A stretch of DNA of 64,000 nucleotides from Bacillus sp. FJAT-47783. GTDB taxonomy: Bacteria > Bacillota > Bacilli > Bacillales > Aeribacillaceae. How positions within the stretch are numbered: the first letter of the stretch is position 1; the number at the start of each line of letters is the position of its first letter. The position numbers and the translations under genes were made by a program. Below, piece after piece: positions 8,987 to 19,270 of this stretch. The notes under the pieces are model-generated. The model was given only the letters and a program-made list of their open reading frames with translations. It was not told where the DNA came from and did no database searches. The stretch lies in contig NZ_JAKZKS010000010.1 of NCBI RefSeq assembly GCF_022808615.1, positions 1 through 64,000 on the forward strand. The letters run 5' to 3'.

Positions 8987-10063
8987 ATGAAACTCGGAGC
9001 CCGTATTTTAAAAACTGGGATTGCTATTACAATGGCTTTATTAATAGCAACAATCTTACAATTGCCATCTCCTGCTTTTGCAGGAATTGCAGCGATATTT
9101 GCCGTTCAGCCGTCTATTTATAAGTCATATCAAACGGTGATTGAGCAAATTCAAGCCAACTTAATCGGCGCGATTGTCGCTGTGTTATTTGGTTTTTTCT
9201 TTGGTACAAACCCACTGATTATCGGATTAGCTGCTATCATAATTATTTCTATTTGTTTGAAATTAAAGCTCGAGAACACGATTTCGATTGCGCTTGTGAC
9301 AGCTATTGCGATTTTAGAAACGACCGGAGATAACTTTATTTCCATAGCTTCCATACGTTTCTTTACAATTTTGCTTGGCGTTTTATCTGCGTTTTTAGTC
9401 AATTTAGTGTTTATACCACCAAAATATGAAGCAAGACTTTATCAAAAGATATCAAACATCACCGAAGAAATTATCAAATGGATTCGGATGAATTTACGAC
9501 AAGCTTCTGAATACGGCACGTTAAAAGGAGATATCGATCGAATTAAAGATCAGCTTATTAAACTGGACCAACTTTTTCTTTTATATAAAGAGGAGCGTAC
9601 GTATAGGAAAACAAAAATTTATCCAAAATCACGAAAACTTGTTTTGTATCGTCAGCTTATTACAACAACAAGTCGAGCTTTTTATACATTAAGAAAGCTT
9701 CACCGGTTAGAAAACGAGCTGCATCAAATGCCACTTGATTTCCAAGAAATCTTAATTTCAGAGCTTGATGTCCTATTAAACCAACACGAGCAAGCATTAC
9801 TCAAATTCGCGAAAAAAATAAAAGCGGATAAAACGATTGAAAGTTCCATCATTAATACATTTCATAAAGAAAAGCTCGTGCAAACTTTTTTAGACTATGA
9901 AAAAGCTTGTGAAGATCCAAGCTGCTTTCATCACTTATTGCCATTAGTCGCATCCATTGTCGACTATCACGACCATCTCGAGCATTTAAATACACTGATA
10001 AATAGCTATCAGCATTATCATCAAAATGAAAACGATTTGTGTATTGCTGGTGATGAAGCATAA
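8987..10063 (+). CDS. ygaE: YgaE-like aromatic acid exporter family membrane protein
   Basis: A 358-residue protein. The N-terminal 140 residues form about four to five membrane segments with a motif (AGIAAIFAVQPS) typical of the aromatic-acid-exporter/FUSC group (also called UPF0421). The remaining two thirds is a soluble, largely helical domain. B. subtilis has ygaE beside gsaB, which supports the name. Substrate unknown. Start at the ATG after AAAGGAAG, somewhat distant from it. Confidence 0.75.
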   Translation: MKLGARILKTGIAITMALLIATILQLPSPAFAGIAAIFAVQPSIYKSYQTVIEQIQANLIGAIVAVLFGFFFGTNPLIIGLAAIIIISICLKLKLENTISIALVTAIAILETTGDNFISIASIRFFTILLGVLSAFLVNLVFIPPKYEARLYQKISNITEEIIKWIRMNLRQASEYGTLKGDIDRIKDQLIKLDQLFLLYKEERTYRKTKIYPKSRKLVLYRQLITTTSRAFYTLRKLHRLENELHQMPLDFQEILISELDVLLNQHEQALLKFAKKIKADKTIESSIINTFHKEKLVQTFLDYEKACEDPSCFHHLLPLVASIVDYHDHLEHLNTLINSYQHYHQNENDLCIAGDEA

Positions 10064-10068
10064 TCTCG

Positions 10069-10088
10069 CCCCCTTTGTGGGGGTTTTT
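10069..10088 (+). terminator. Terminator after ygaE
   Basis: A compact CCCCC/GGGGG hairpin followed by TTTTT lies 6 bases past the ygaE stop. Confidence 0.8.
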
Positions 10089-10248
10089 AACTTTACGTTT
10101 AAATTCGTTTCACTTTCGAGAAAGATACCTAATAGGGTGATGATAGAAACAACTTTTTGTCGTTAAAATTACATTTTCCGCTACAAAAATACCCTTAATA
10201 GAGAAATTTTCCCGAAAAATATGAGCTCTGAAGTAGCTTGAAAGGAGT

Positions 10249-10402
10249 AATTGCACGAATCGGCAGGATAATTGCACCACTTCGCTAGATAATTGCACCA
10301 CTTTCAGAAATTTTTGCACCTAAAATGGTGTTATTGCATCTGTAACTCCGTTTTTGCATCTACATACGTTTTATTGCACAAGAATTTCCACTTTTGCATC
10401 TC
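10249..10402. repeat. Helically phased TTGCA array (8 units)
   Basis: The word TTGCA begins at 10251, 10272, 10293, 10314, 10334, 10354, 10374 and 10394, spacings of 21, 21, 21, 20, 20, 20 and 20 bases. It is usually preceded by T or A runs and followed by C. The bases in between are not conserved, so this is neither a simple tandem repeat nor CRISPR. It fills the gap between the convergent ygaE and dppC-like genes, between their two terminators. Function unknown. Confidence 0.8.
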
Positions 10403-10452
10403 CACCTTGTCTCGAGTCCATATTTCCTCACCTACGCTCCACTCTTAAACAA

Positions 10453-10478
10453 ATAAAAACCGAAGGAGCATTCCTTCG
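10453..10478 (-). terminator. Terminator of the peptide importer operon
   Basis: On the minus strand the stem CGAAGGA/TCCTTCG is followed by a T-rich run, four bases past the last stop codon of the operon. Confidence 0.8.
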
Positions 10479-10482
10479 ATTT

Positions 10483-11382
10483 TTATTCTTTCATCTTCGG
10501 ATCAAGTGCATCTCTAAGCCCGTCACCCATTAAGTTAAAGCCTAATACGGTAAGCATGATAGCGAGTCCTGGGAAAACTAACGTCCACGGTGCTTGGATT
10601 AAATATTGTTTTGAATCGGCTAGCATTTTCCCCCATTCAGGCGTTGGTGCTTGAGCACCTAAGCCGAGAAATCCTAAAGCCGCCGCTTCCAATATGGCTG
10701 TTGCAATGGCAAGGGAACCTTGAACAATAATAGGTGTTAAACTGTTTGGTAAAATATGATGAAATAAAATCCGGAAATCTTTCATCCCAATGGCCCGGGC
10801 TGCCATAATGTATTCTTCTTGTTTAACACTCAGTACGCGAGAACGAACTAAACGCCCGAAGTTCGGAATGTTAATGATTGCAATCGCAATAAGGGCATTT
10901 TGTAAAGAAGGACCTAAAATAGCAATAACAGCAATGGCCAATAAAATACTCGGAAAAGCTAACATAATATCAAATATTCTTGAAATAATCGTATCAACCC
11001 ATCTACCGTAATAAGCTGCGATAATACCTAATGCCGACCCGATAATCGCAGATCCTAAAACAGCAAAGAAGCCAACCCATAGTGAGATTCTTGCACCATA
11101 AATAACACGTGAGAAAATATCCCTTCCAAAATCATCTGTTCCAAACCAGTGCTCACTAGAAGGAGGCAGAAGTCTATCTGATAATTGCTGCTCCTTAAAG
11201 CCGTACGGAGCAATAACAGGTGCCAATATTGCAAGCAAAATAAAAAGGATAACGATAGAAAGTCCAATAAGGGCAATTTTATTTCTCCGAAACGTTTCCC
11301 ACGCTTCTTGAAGAGGTGATTTGACTTTTTCATCCTCTAAATGAATATTTGTATATTCTTCGTTTTTAGCGAGTTCTGCCAT
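10483..11382 (-). CDS. Oligopeptide/dipeptide ABC importer permease (DppC/OppC type)
   Basis: A 299-residue inner-membrane permease with an N-terminal cytoplasmic stretch, six predicted membrane helices and the EAA-type loop (ARAIGMKDFRILFHHILPNS) that contacts the ATPases. It is the last gene of a five-gene operon on the minus strand. The ATG at 11382 is preferred to a GTG three codons earlier because the GTG overlaps the GGAGGGG site. Whether dipeptides or longer peptides are imported cannot be told. Confidence 0.92.
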   Translation of the reverse strand: MAELAKNEEYTNIHLEDEKVKSPLQEAWETFRRNKIALIGLSIVILFILLAILAPVIAPYGFKEQQLSDRLLPPSSEHWFGTDDFGRDIFSRVIYGARISLWVGFFAVLGSAIIGSALGIIAAYYGRWVDTIISRIFDIMLAFPSILLAIAVIAILGPSLQNALIAIAIINIPNFGRLVRSRVLSVKQEEYIMAARAIGMKDFRILFHHILPNSLTPIIVQGSLAIATAILEAAALGFLGLGAQAPTPEWGKMLADSKQYLIQAPWTLVFPGLAIMLTVLGFNLMGDGLRDALDPKMKE

Positions 11383-11396
11383 AGTATTCACCCCTC

Positions 11397-12404
11397 CTAC
11401 TGATCATATTTAATTCGTGGATCAATGACAGCATATAATAAATCTACGATTAAATTAATAAAAACGAAGATTGTCGCGATCATTAATATACCTGATTGGA
11501 TAACTGGGTAATCTCGATACGTAATCGCATCATATAAGTATCGCCCAATTCCAGGCCAACCGAAAATCGTTTCCGTCAAAATCGCTCCACCTAACAAAAG
11601 TCCCGTTTGCAAACCTATAACCGTTAAGACAGGAATAATAGCATTTTTTAATGAATGCTTATAAACGACCCAAAACATACGCAACCCTTTTGCTCGTGCT
11701 GTACGGACATAATCGGACTTCATGACCTCAAGCATTGTCGAACGAGTCATACGAGCAATAATGGCCATCGGAATTGTCGCTAATGCGACGCTTGGCAAGA
11801 CTAAATGTTTTAACACTTGTACAAACTGGTCCGGTCTACCTTGCAACAACGTATCAATTAAATACAGATTCGTAATCGCTGTAACAGGGTCCCGAACTTC
11901 TTCTCTTCCAGTAGAAGGAAGCCATCCTAAATTAATTGAAAAAATCCACTGTTCCATTAAACCAAGCCAAAAAATCGGCATCGAAACCCCAATAAGGGCA
12001 AATACCATTGCAACATAGTCAAACCAGGAATTTGAATACCACGCACTTATAATCCCTGCATTTACACCAATCACGACCGCAATAATCATCGCAACAACTG
12101 TCAATTCAACCGTTGCGGCTAAATATGGCCATATCTCGTCACTAATGGGGGCTCTCGTGCGCAAAGATGTTCCTAAATCCCCGCTTAGTAATTGTTTAAT
12201 ATAATCAAAATATTGGATATACCAAGGATTATCTAACCCAAGCTCCTTCGTTAACGCTGCAACCGCTTCTTTCGTTGCTTGCTGCCCTAAAATGACTTGA
12301 GCAGGATCACCTGGAATCGCTCGAATAATGGCAAAAACGACAATGGTCATCCCAAATAACACTGGGATTAAAGACAGCATACGTCGAACTGTATAGACGA
12401 ACAA
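11397..12404 (-). CDS. Oligopeptide/dipeptide ABC importer permease (DppB/OppB type)
   Basis: About 335 residues, six membrane helices, with the conserved start motif (RRMLSLIPVLFGMTIVVF) and the EAA loop (RTARAKGLRMFWVVYKHSLK). The TTG at 12404 is preferred because GAGGTG lies 6 bases upstream; a GTG at 12413 is inside that site and is the alternative. It forms the translocation pore together with the DppC-type subunit 14 bases downstream. Confidence 0.92.
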   Translation of the reverse strand: MFVYTVRRMLSLIPVLFGMTIVVFAIIRAIPGDPAQVILGQQATKEAVAALTKELGLDNPWYIQYFDYIKQLLSGDLGTSLRTRAPISDEIWPYLAATVELTVVAMIIAVVIGVNAGIISAWYSNSWFDYVAMVFALIGVSMPIFWLGLMEQWIFSINLGWLPSTGREEVRDPVTAITNLYLIDTLLQGRPDQFVQVLKHLVLPSVALATIPMAIIARMTRSTMLEVMKSDYVRTARAKGLRMFWVVYKHSLKNAIIPVLTVIGLQTGLLLGGAILTETIFGWPGIGRYLYDAITYRDYPVIQSGILMIATIFVFINLIVDLLYAVIDPRIKYDQ

Positions 12405-12504
12405 TGCAATCACCTCACCTTAACTGCGATCTTTATGTATGAAAGAAAAAATAGTGAAGGAAAAGGGGAGTTCCCCTCTCCCCCTTAAAATGAAACGTTA
12501 TTTC

Positions 12505-14118
12505 TTATTTCAACTCCACTTTCGTTAAAGAGTCTGATCCTGTTGGATGCGGTAAGAAGTTTGTAATTTTGCTAGAACCAGCTAGTAATGGAGTTGAGTG
12601 AACAAGCGGTACCCATGGCGCGTCTTCATGAATAATTTCTTGGGCTTTATTGTAAAGCTCATTACGTTTTTCTTGAACAGTTTCTGTTTGCGCTGCAATT
12701 AGCACTTCGTGTAATTCGTCACTGCTGTAATGGGAATAGTTATTGCTTCCGATGCTATCTTTGTCTAATAGAGCGTATAAGAAGTTATCAGCATCTCCAT
12801 TATCTCCTGTCCAACCTAATAAGAAAGCGTCAAACTCTCCATCTCTTGCTTGCTCTAAATACGTTGCCCAGTCAACTGTTTTAATTTCAGCATTTACACC
12901 GATAGTACGGAAGCTTTCTTGGATTACTTCGGCTACTTTCATTGCTTCTGGCATATACGGACGAGCAACAGGCATTGCCCATAATTCCATATCAAATCCG
13001 TCTGGATAACCAGCTTCAGCAAGCAACTCTTTCGCCTTGTCTAAATCATACGGATAGGCTTCAATTGCATCATTGTACCCTTCAATAGATGGCGGCATCG
13101 GGTTTTTCGCTGCATCAGCTTGTCCACCATAAAAAGCATTAATAATCGCTTCTTTATCGACTGCATGGTTTAATGCTTGACGGACTAATTTGTTGTCAAA
13201 CGGCTTTCGGTTAGTAGTAAACCCTAAATAACCAACGTTCATAGATGGTCTTTGGAAAATTTGTAAATTTTCATTTCCAGCCACTTTTTCCTCTTCAGAC
13301 GGATTAAGTCCATCCATTAAATCGATTTCGCCATTCATTAACGCATTGAGACGTGCTGAGTTTTCCGGAATGACACGGAAGATGACTCTGTTTAACTTCG
13401 GATAGTCTGCAATCCGGTACTCTTCGTTTTTCTCTAAGACGATACGATCATTTGGCTTCCACTCAACAAACTTAAATGGTCCTGTTCCAACAGGATTTTC
13501 TCTAAATTTATCTCCATATTGCTCAATTGCTTGTGGACTCGCAATCGCAAAAGGAGACATAGCTAAGTTTTTCAAAAATGGTGATTGTGGACGTTTTAAC
13601 GTAAATTCCACCGTTAATTCGTCAACAGCTTTGACTTCTTCAATCACATGTCCTTCATCGCCTTTATAACCACCAAACATAGACCCGTAATACGGGAACT
13701 CCTTCTCATCGCCTGACATCCATCGGTTGAAGTTAAAAACAACGGCTTCCGCATTAAAATCTGTTCCATCATGGAACTTAACGCCTTCTTGTAAGATTAA
13801 CGTATACGTTAGCCCGTCATCAGATACTTTCCAATCCTTCGCAAGGCCTGGCTGTAATGTCGTATCTTGATCACCATACTCGATTAATGTTTCAAAAATG
13901 TTTTTTGTAACTTTAAACGATTCCCCTTCAGTCGTTGTGATTGGATCAAGCGAAGTAGAGTCGCCACCACGTCCGAAAACGAGTGTATCTTGCGTCTTTT
14001 CTTCTCCACTTTCTGAACTAGTGTTGCTGCTACTTGTTTCTTCTGAGTTGCTGCACCCGACTAATAAGGCACTAAGAACAAGAAGAAAAACAAGCATTTG
14101 TAAAAATCTTTTCTTCAT
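12505..14118 (-). CDS. Peptide-binding lipoprotein of the ABC importer
   Basis: A 537-residue solute-binding protein of the SBP_5 family (OppA/DppE-like). It has a lipoprotein signal ending in the lipobox LLVGC, a Ser-rich linker and the family motif (KFHDGTDFNAEAVVFNFNR). It would be anchored outside the membrane and deliver peptides to the two permeases encoded downstream. The start has AGGGGGATG upstream. Unusually, it sits after the two ATPase genes and before the permease genes. Confidence 0.93.
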   Translation of the reverse strand: MKKRFLQMLVFLLVLSALLVGCSNSEETSSSNTSSESGEEKTQDTLVFGRGGDSTSLDPITTTEGESFKVTKNIFETLIEYGDQDTTLQPGLAKDWKVSDDGLTYTLILQEGVKFHDGTDFNAEAVVFNFNRWMSGDEKEFPYYGSMFGGYKGDEGHVIEEVKAVDELTVEFTLKRPQSPFLKNLAMSPFAIASPQAIEQYGDKFRENPVGTGPFKFVEWKPNDRIVLEKNEEYRIADYPKLNRVIFRVIPENSARLNALMNGEIDLMDGLNPSEEEKVAGNENLQIFQRPSMNVGYLGFTTNRKPFDNKLVRQALNHAVDKEAIINAFYGGQADAAKNPMPPSIEGYNDAIEAYPYDLDKAKELLAEAGYPDGFDMELWAMPVARPYMPEAMKVAEVIQESFRTIGVNAEIKTVDWATYLEQARDGEFDAFLLGWTGDNGDADNFLYALLDKDSIGSNNYSHYSSDELHEVLIAAQTETVQEKRNELYNKAQEIIHEDAPWVPLVHSTPLLAGSSKITNFLPHPTGSDSLTKVELK

Positions 14119-14163
14119 TCTTTACATCCCCCTAAATTTTTTATATGTATCATCAATGTTGCA

Positions 14164-15132
14164 TTACTCATAAAGATGACATGCAACATTATGACCAGAA
14201 GAAAGCTGTTGAAACGTTGGTCTTGTCGTTTTACATACGTCCATACATTCACGACATCTTGTATGAAAAGCACAGCCTGATGGCGGATTAGATGGGCTTG
14301 GAAGATCCCCCGTTAACGGCATCCGCTCTTTCTTTATCAATGGATCTGGTACTGGAACCGCTGATAAAAGCGCTTTCGTATACGGGTGCTTCGGCGTTTC
14401 ATAAATAGCATCACTATCTGCTAGCTCTATTAATCTCCCTAAATACATGACACCTACTCGATCACTAATATGCTTGACAACACCTAAGTCGTGAGCAATA
14501 AAAATGTAGGTTAATCCAAACTCTTCTTGAATATCTTTTAATAGATTTAACACTTGTGCTTGAATGGATACATCGAGTGCAGAAACAGGTTCATCCGCAA
14601 TAACAAGCTTCGGCTTTGTCATCAGTGCCCGCGCAATTCCGATACGTTGACGCTGCCCCCCGCTAAACTGGTGAGGGTAGCGCTTCGCATGATAGCTAGA
14701 TAATCCAACAACTTCTAGCATTTCCTGCACCCTCTTTTTCCTCTCTTCTTTGGAACCAATGCCGTGTACGATAAGTGGTTCTTCAAGTATTTTTTGAACC
14801 GTATGACGCGGATTTAATGACGCATAAGGGTCTTGGAACACCATTTGTATATCACGTCGAATTTTCCTAAGCTCACCCTTTGGCATCTTTGTAATCTCTT
14901 GATCTTCGAATTTAATCGAGCCATCGCTAGACTCAATTAATCTCATAATGAGACGGCCAGTCGTAGATTTCCCACAGCCACTTTCGCCAACAATACCAAG
15001 TGTTTCCCCTTTCCGAACATAAAAGGAAACATCATCGACCGCTTTTACTTCTCCTTGCTTTCTACCAAAAATACCACCTTTAATTGGAAAGTACTTTTTT
15101 AAACCATCCACCTCTAGCAGTCGTTCAGACAT
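14164..15132 (-). CDS. Peptide ABC importer ATPase (OppF/DppF type)
   Basis: A 322-residue ATPase with Walker A (GESGCGKSTTGR), signature (FSGGQRQRIGIARAL) and Walker B (LVIADEPVSALD). The C-terminal oligopeptide-transporter domain contains four cysteines (CAFHTRCRECMDVC...), the pattern of the [4Fe-4S]-binding tails in this family. Its start overlaps the end of the first ATPase gene by 8 bases, so the two are probably translationally coupled. Confidence 0.94.
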   Translation of the reverse strand: MSERLLEVDGLKKYFPIKGGIFGRKQGEVKAVDDVSFYVRKGETLGIVGESGCGKSTTGRLIMRLIESSDGSIKFEDQEITKMPKGELRKIRRDIQMVFQDPYASLNPRHTVQKILEEPLIVHGIGSKEERKKRVQEMLEVVGLSSYHAKRYPHQFSGGQRQRIGIARALMTKPKLVIADEPVSALDVSIQAQVLNLLKDIQEEFGLTYIFIAHDLGVVKHISDRVGVMYLGRLIELADSDAIYETPKHPYTKALLSAVPVPDPLIKKERMPLTGDLPSPSNPPSGCAFHTRCRECMDVCKTTRPTFQQLSSGHNVACHLYE

Positions 15133-16129
15133 TTTCTATTAGCCCCCCTTCCTTACTTTCATGTAAAAGACACCGAACGAAATGGTCGGATGAATCGCTG
15201 GAATAAAAAGAAGGGGCGTGCTGAAAACAACGATCCATAGCCTCTTCGCATCTAGGGGCAAATAAACATCCTTGTTTAATTGTTCCTGGTCTTGGGACAT
15301 TTCCAGGAATTGAATAAAGACGATTCTCACGTTTATTTATATTCGGAATGGACTTTAAGAGCCCTTTCGTATATGGATGCTTAGGTTCGCGAAAAATCGT
15401 TTGTACATCGCCTTGTTCAACAATTTCTCCTGCATACATCACAAGAACTCGATCACAAACCTCAGCTACCACACCTAAGTCATGCGTTATGAGTATAATC
15501 GATGTTTTCGTTTTCTCATTTAAATCCTTCATAAGTGATAAGATTTGTTCTTGAATTGTTACATCTAATGCTGTCGTTGGTTCATCTGCAATCAGTACTT
15601 TTGGATGACATGCCATCGCCATAGCAATCATCACTCGCTGACGCATCCCACCTGATAATTGGTGAGGGTACTCATGGATCAATTCATTTGCTCTTGGGAG
15701 ACCAACAAGCTTTAAAAGCTCAATACTTCGTTGTCTCGCTTCTTTTTTTGTTGCTTTCGTATGTAATAAAAGCGCTTCCATTAATTGATTGCCAATAGTA
15801 AAAAGTGGATTAAGAGATGTCATGGGTTCTTGAAAAATCATCGAAATTTTATTTCCCCTAATTTCTCTCATTCTCTTTTCATTTGCTTTAAGTAAGTCTT
15901 CCCCATCAAATAAAATTTGGCCATTTTCTATGACACCTGGTGGTTTTGGGATAAGTCCCATAATTGATAAAGAAGTAACGCTTTTTCCACTTCCAGATTC
16001 ACCAACAATCCCTAATATTTCCCCCTCGTATAAAGAGAAGTTAACATCTTGTACGGCCGGAACGTTTTTCTTTCCTGAAGTGAAGGAAACTTTTAGCTGA
16101 TCAACTTGGAGTATAGGTTTCCTCTTCAC
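15125..16129 (-). CDS. Peptide ABC importer ATPase (OppD/DppD type)
   Basis: About 334 residues, first gene of the operon. Walker A (GESGSGKSVTSLS), signature (LSGGMRQRVMIAMAM), Walker B (VLIADEPTTALD) and the C-terminal cysteine-containing OppD tail are intact. The GTG at 16129 is used because AGGTAGGTG lies 5 bases upstream; the TTG at 16147 would put that site inside the gene. Confidence 0.92.
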   Translation of the reverse strand: MKRKPILQVDQLKVSFTSGKKNVPAVQDVNFSLYEGEILGIVGESGSGKSVTSLSIMGLIPKPPGVIENGQILFDGEDLLKANEKRMREIRGNKISMIFQEPMTSLNPLFTIGNQLMEALLLHTKATKKEARQRSIELLKLVGLPRANELIHEYPHQLSGGMRQRVMIAMAMACHPKVLIADEPTTALDVTIQEQILSLMKDLNEKTKTSIILITHDLGVVAEVCDRVLVMYAGEIVEQGDVQTIFREPKHPYTKGLLKSIPNINKRENRLYSIPGNVPRPGTIKQGCLFAPRCEEAMDRCFQHAPSFYSSDSSDHFVRCLLHESKEGGLIENV

Positions 16130-16617
16130 CTTAACACCTACCTTCAAAATTAAATATTCAGAAAATGATAAATTTTAAAAATATAATAATATAGTATTGA
16201 TTATGACATATTTCGAGAAAAAATACTGGTTGTTTTTTGTCGAAATATTCAATTATTTTTCGACACAATTGTCTTTCCCTAAATTTATAGAACCTTTAAC
16301 ACTTTAAAATATTGATTATCCTAACACATTCATTATATTCACCCGAAATAGGCAAAAAATACTATAAATCATTCAATCTTTGAAATTTTTATTGATGGTA
16401 AAAAATAAAATAGTTTACAAATTTACTGTTATATTAATAATAACAATCGATAGCTACTTATCATTTGTTATTCTTATATAATATTAAAGTGTGATTATAT
16501 TTCCTAGACCATCTGATAAAACAGGATATATGCCCTATTCTCTAAATTTCTTTTAATATTTTCAAAAAATACATTGATAGCATATAGAATATTCTGATAT
16601 ATTAAACTAGTAAGAAA
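16130..16617. other. AT-rich divergent intergenic region
   Basis: About 490 bases between the peptide importer operon (minus) and the InhA protease gene (plus). The stretch is very AT-rich and must hold both promoters. I found no ORF with a credible ribosome binding site, no terminator and none of the window's repeats. Confidence 0.5.
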
Positions 16618-16663
16618 AGGAGGTGCAAATTTACATATATTCATAATTCGGGAGGGATTTTGG

Positions 16664-19042
16664 TTGAAAAAGGTAAAAGCTTTATCAGTTCTTGCAACAT
16701 CAACTCTACTAACTTGCTCATTAGCACTGACATCAATGACAAGTAATGTAAGCGCTTCCAGTGTTAGTGCAGAGCCTTCTGCACCCATCGATTTAAATAT
16801 CGTGCCAGAAGAACGGTTAGGTAAAGCACTACAAGAGCGCGGAGTCATTTCCAAAAACGCTAGTGATGCTCAAATCGAAAAAGCAGTAAAGCAATACATT
16901 GAGAAAAAACAAGGGGACAAGCCTGGCAAAACAACATCACATGAAAGCAAAGATGACCATGAAAAAGAATTTGATAAAAAGGCAAAAGACTTCTTAACAA
17001 AGCAAAAAGAGAAACTTCAAAAGCAATTAGATAAAGGTCATAAAAATTATAAAAAAGGGAAGCCAAATGGATATGTAAAAGTAAAAGGAGCAAAAGAAGC
17101 TCCATACAACGGAGACGTTCGTGAAGATAAAGTTCTCGTTTTGCTCGTTGAATTCGAAGATTTTAAACATAATAATGTCATCCAAGAAGATGGATATATG
17201 TATGCAGATGACTTTAACCGTGAGCACTACCAAGAGCTGATGTTTGGTGATAAAGAATTTGAGTTATTTAACGGCGAGAAAATTCAAACATTTAAACAAT
17301 ATTATGAAGAGCAATCCGGTGGTAGCTACACAGTTGATGGCCAAGTATCCGATTGGCTAACGATTCCTGGAAAAGCTGCTGATTATGGTGATGATAATCC
17401 GAATGGCGGACATGATAACTTAGGACCGCTTGGCCCACGTGATTTAGTGAAGCGCGCACTTGATGCAGCGGTAGAATCAGGTATTAACTTAGCTGATTAC
17501 GATGAGTTTGACTTATATGATCTTGACGGAGATGGAAACCAAAATGAGCCGGACGGATTAGTAGATCACTTAATGATTATTCACGCTGGAACAGGACAAG
17601 AAGCTGGCGGCGGTTTATTAGGTGATGACGCTATTTGGTCGCATCGTTGGGTACTAGATGGTGTGTATGCAGTTCCAAACAGCTCAGCGGAAGTTGACTA
17701 CTGGGGCGGTAAAATGGCTGCTTTCGATTACACAATTCAACCAGAGGATGGAGCAGTCGGAGTTTTCGCTCATGAATTCGGGCATGATTTAGGGTTACCT
17801 GATGAATATGATACACAATATACTGGCCATGGTGAGCCTGTTGCATCTTGGTCCATTATGAGTGGCGGTAGCTGGAACGGTAAAGTCGCTGGAACAGAAC
17901 CGACAAGCTTCTCACCACAAAACAAGGAATTCTTCCAAACATTAATGGGCGGAAACTGGGCAAACATTATGGAAGTCGATTATAAAGACATTGATAAAAA
18001 AGGAACGGTCTCCGTCATCGATCAAAGTGTAACAAAATCAAAAAACCCTGGTATTGTTAAAATTAACTTGCCGAAAAAAGAAGTTGATGGAATTCAACCA
18101 GCATTTGGCGAAAAATATTATTACAGTACGAAAGGTGACGACCTTCATACTTCAATGACGACTCCTGAATTCGATTTAACAAATGCAAATGAAGCAACAT
18201 TTACTTATAAAGGATGGTTCGACATTGAATATGATTACGACTTCCTATATGTAACGGCGGTTACGAGTGATGGAGAACAAAAAGTCATCGATACAATCGG
18301 TGATGACGATACAGATGGAGATGCTCGTGCAGAATCGTCAAAAGGCCAATGGGTAGACAAATCTTATGATTTATCCGAATTTTCCGGTAAAAAAGTTAAG
18401 CTTGTTTTTGAGTATGTAACGGACGGTGGTTTAGCACTTGACGGGTTTGCTCTTGATAACGCTGCACTTACTGTAGATGGACAAGTTGTGTTTAATGACG
18501 ATGCAGAAGGTGAAGCACAATTTGCACTGGATGGATTTATCGTTTCAAACGGTAAGTTCACGAAGGACAATTACTACTATTTAGAATGGAGAAACTATGC
18601 AGGTGCTGATAAAGCCCTTCAATATTCACGCGGTGCAAAATACAATACTGGTTTAGTTGTTTGGTACGGTGACGAAAGCTTTACAGACAACTGGGTTGGC
18701 GTTCATCCAGGTGAAGGCTTCCTAGGCGTTGTTGATTCTCACCCAGAACCGATTTTCGGAATGAAAGACGGAGAACAAACAACGTTCCAAAGTACACGCT
18801 ACCAAGTAGCAGATGCAGCATTTAGCTTTGACAAAACTCCTTCTTGGATGACTGACTCTGTTTACCGCGGTTTATATGATTACAAATCATTACCAGGTGT
18901 AACAGTATTTGATGATTCCAACAAATATATTAACGACGTTATTCCTGACGCAGGTCGCATCTTACCGAATCACGGCATCAAAATTCAAGTAATTGGTGAA
19001 GCGAAGGATAACTCAGCTGGAGCTGTATGGATTCATAAATAA
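16664..19042 (+). CDS. Secreted immune inhibitor A-type metalloprotease (M6)
   Basis: A 792-residue exported zinc protease. A Sec signal peptide covers about residues 1-33, then a charged, Lys-rich propeptide-like region to about 130, then the M6 peptidase domain. Its zinc-binding motif [14 protein letters not shown] starts at residue 370. MAM-like/InhA C-terminal domains follow. The start is TTG with GGGAGGGA upstream. InhA proteases of Bacillus degrade host antimicrobial and matrix proteins. Here the divergent peptide importer suggests a nutritional pairing, which is inference. Confidence 0.93.
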   Translation: MKKVKALSVLATSTLLTCSLALTSMTSNVSASSVSAEPSAPIDLNIVPEERLGKALQERGVISKNASDAQIEKAVKQYIEKKQGDKPGKTTSHESKDDHEKEFDKKAKDFLTKQKEKLQKQLDKGHKNYKKGKPNGYVKVKGAKEAPYNGDVREDKVLVLLVEFEDFKHNNVIQEDGYMYADDFNREHYQELMFGDKEFELFNGEKIQTFKQYYEEQSGGSYTVDGQVSDWLTIPGKAADYGDDNPNGGHDNLGPLGPRDLVKRALDAAVESGINLADYDEFDLYDLDGDGNQNEPDGLVDHLMIIHAGTGQEAGGGLLGDDAIWSHRWVLDGVYAVPNSSAEVDYWGGKMAAFDYTIQPEDGAVGVFAHEFGHDLGLPDEYDTQYTGHGEPVASWSIMSGGSWNGKVAGTEPTSFSPQNKEFFQTLMGGNWANIMEVDYKDIDKKGTVSVIDQSVTKSKNPGIVKINLPKKEVDGIQPAFGEKYYYSTKGDDLHTSMTTPEFDLTNANEATFTYKGWFDIEYDYDFLYVTAVTSDGEQKVIDTIGDDDTDGDARAESSKGQWVDKSYDLSEFSGKKVKLVFEYVTDGGLALDGFALDNAALTVDGQVVFNDDAEGEAQFALDGFIVSNGKFTKDNYYYLEWRNYAGADKALQYSRGAKYNTGLVVWYGDESFTDNWVGVHPGEGFLGVVDSHPEPIFGMKDGEQTTFQSTRYQVADAAFSFDKTPSWMTDSVYRGLYDYKSLPGVTVFDDSNKYINDVIPDAGRILPNHGIKIQVIGEAKDNSAGAVWIHK

Positions 19043-19053
19043 TGAATGTATTT

Positions 19054-19088
19054 GGACACTGCCTCAAGTAAGAGGTAGTGTCCTTTTT
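19054..19088 (+). terminator. Terminator after the InhA-type protease gene
   Basis: GGACACTGCCTC pairs with GAGGTAGTGTCC (one mismatch) over a 6-base loop and is followed by TTTTT. It begins 11 bases past the stop. Confidence 0.9.
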
Positions 19089-19176
19089 TATGAGAATATT
19101 AGGTTGTTAGATTACTTGTTCCAAGTAACAAGTTGAAATTTTCATCAGTGCTTTACCTTTGAAAACTGCGTACTCT

Positions 19177-19250
19177 GCAAGTTTGGTTTATTTTCACGCA
19201 AGTCATGAAAAATTGCCGCAAGTTTTGAAAATAGTCCGCAAGTCTATGAA
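19177..19250. repeat. Helically phased GCAAG array (4 units)
   Basis: GCAAGT-type words begin at 19177, 19198, 19218 and 19238, spaced 21, 20 and 20 bases. Units look like CGCAAGTnnTGAAAAT. The array lies between the InhA gene terminator and the end of ygaD. It shares its spacing, but not its word, with the array at 10249-10402. Confidence 0.7.
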
Positions 19251-19270
19251 AAAAGACTAGCCTTTCTCTT

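Noticed and set aside
10249..10402. Possible CRISPR array or repeat-peptide ORF
   Set aside because: Only a 5-base word recurs, units are 20-21 bases and there are no spacers flanked by long identical repeats. A minus-strand frame gives VVQLSSE-like repeats only because of the DNA periodicity, and it has no ribosome binding site.
16604..16663. Short leader peptide before the InhA-type gene (GGAGGTG near 16620)
   Set aside because: A seven-codon GTG frame can be drawn, but its start overlaps the Shine-Dalgarno-like sequence and there is no further support.
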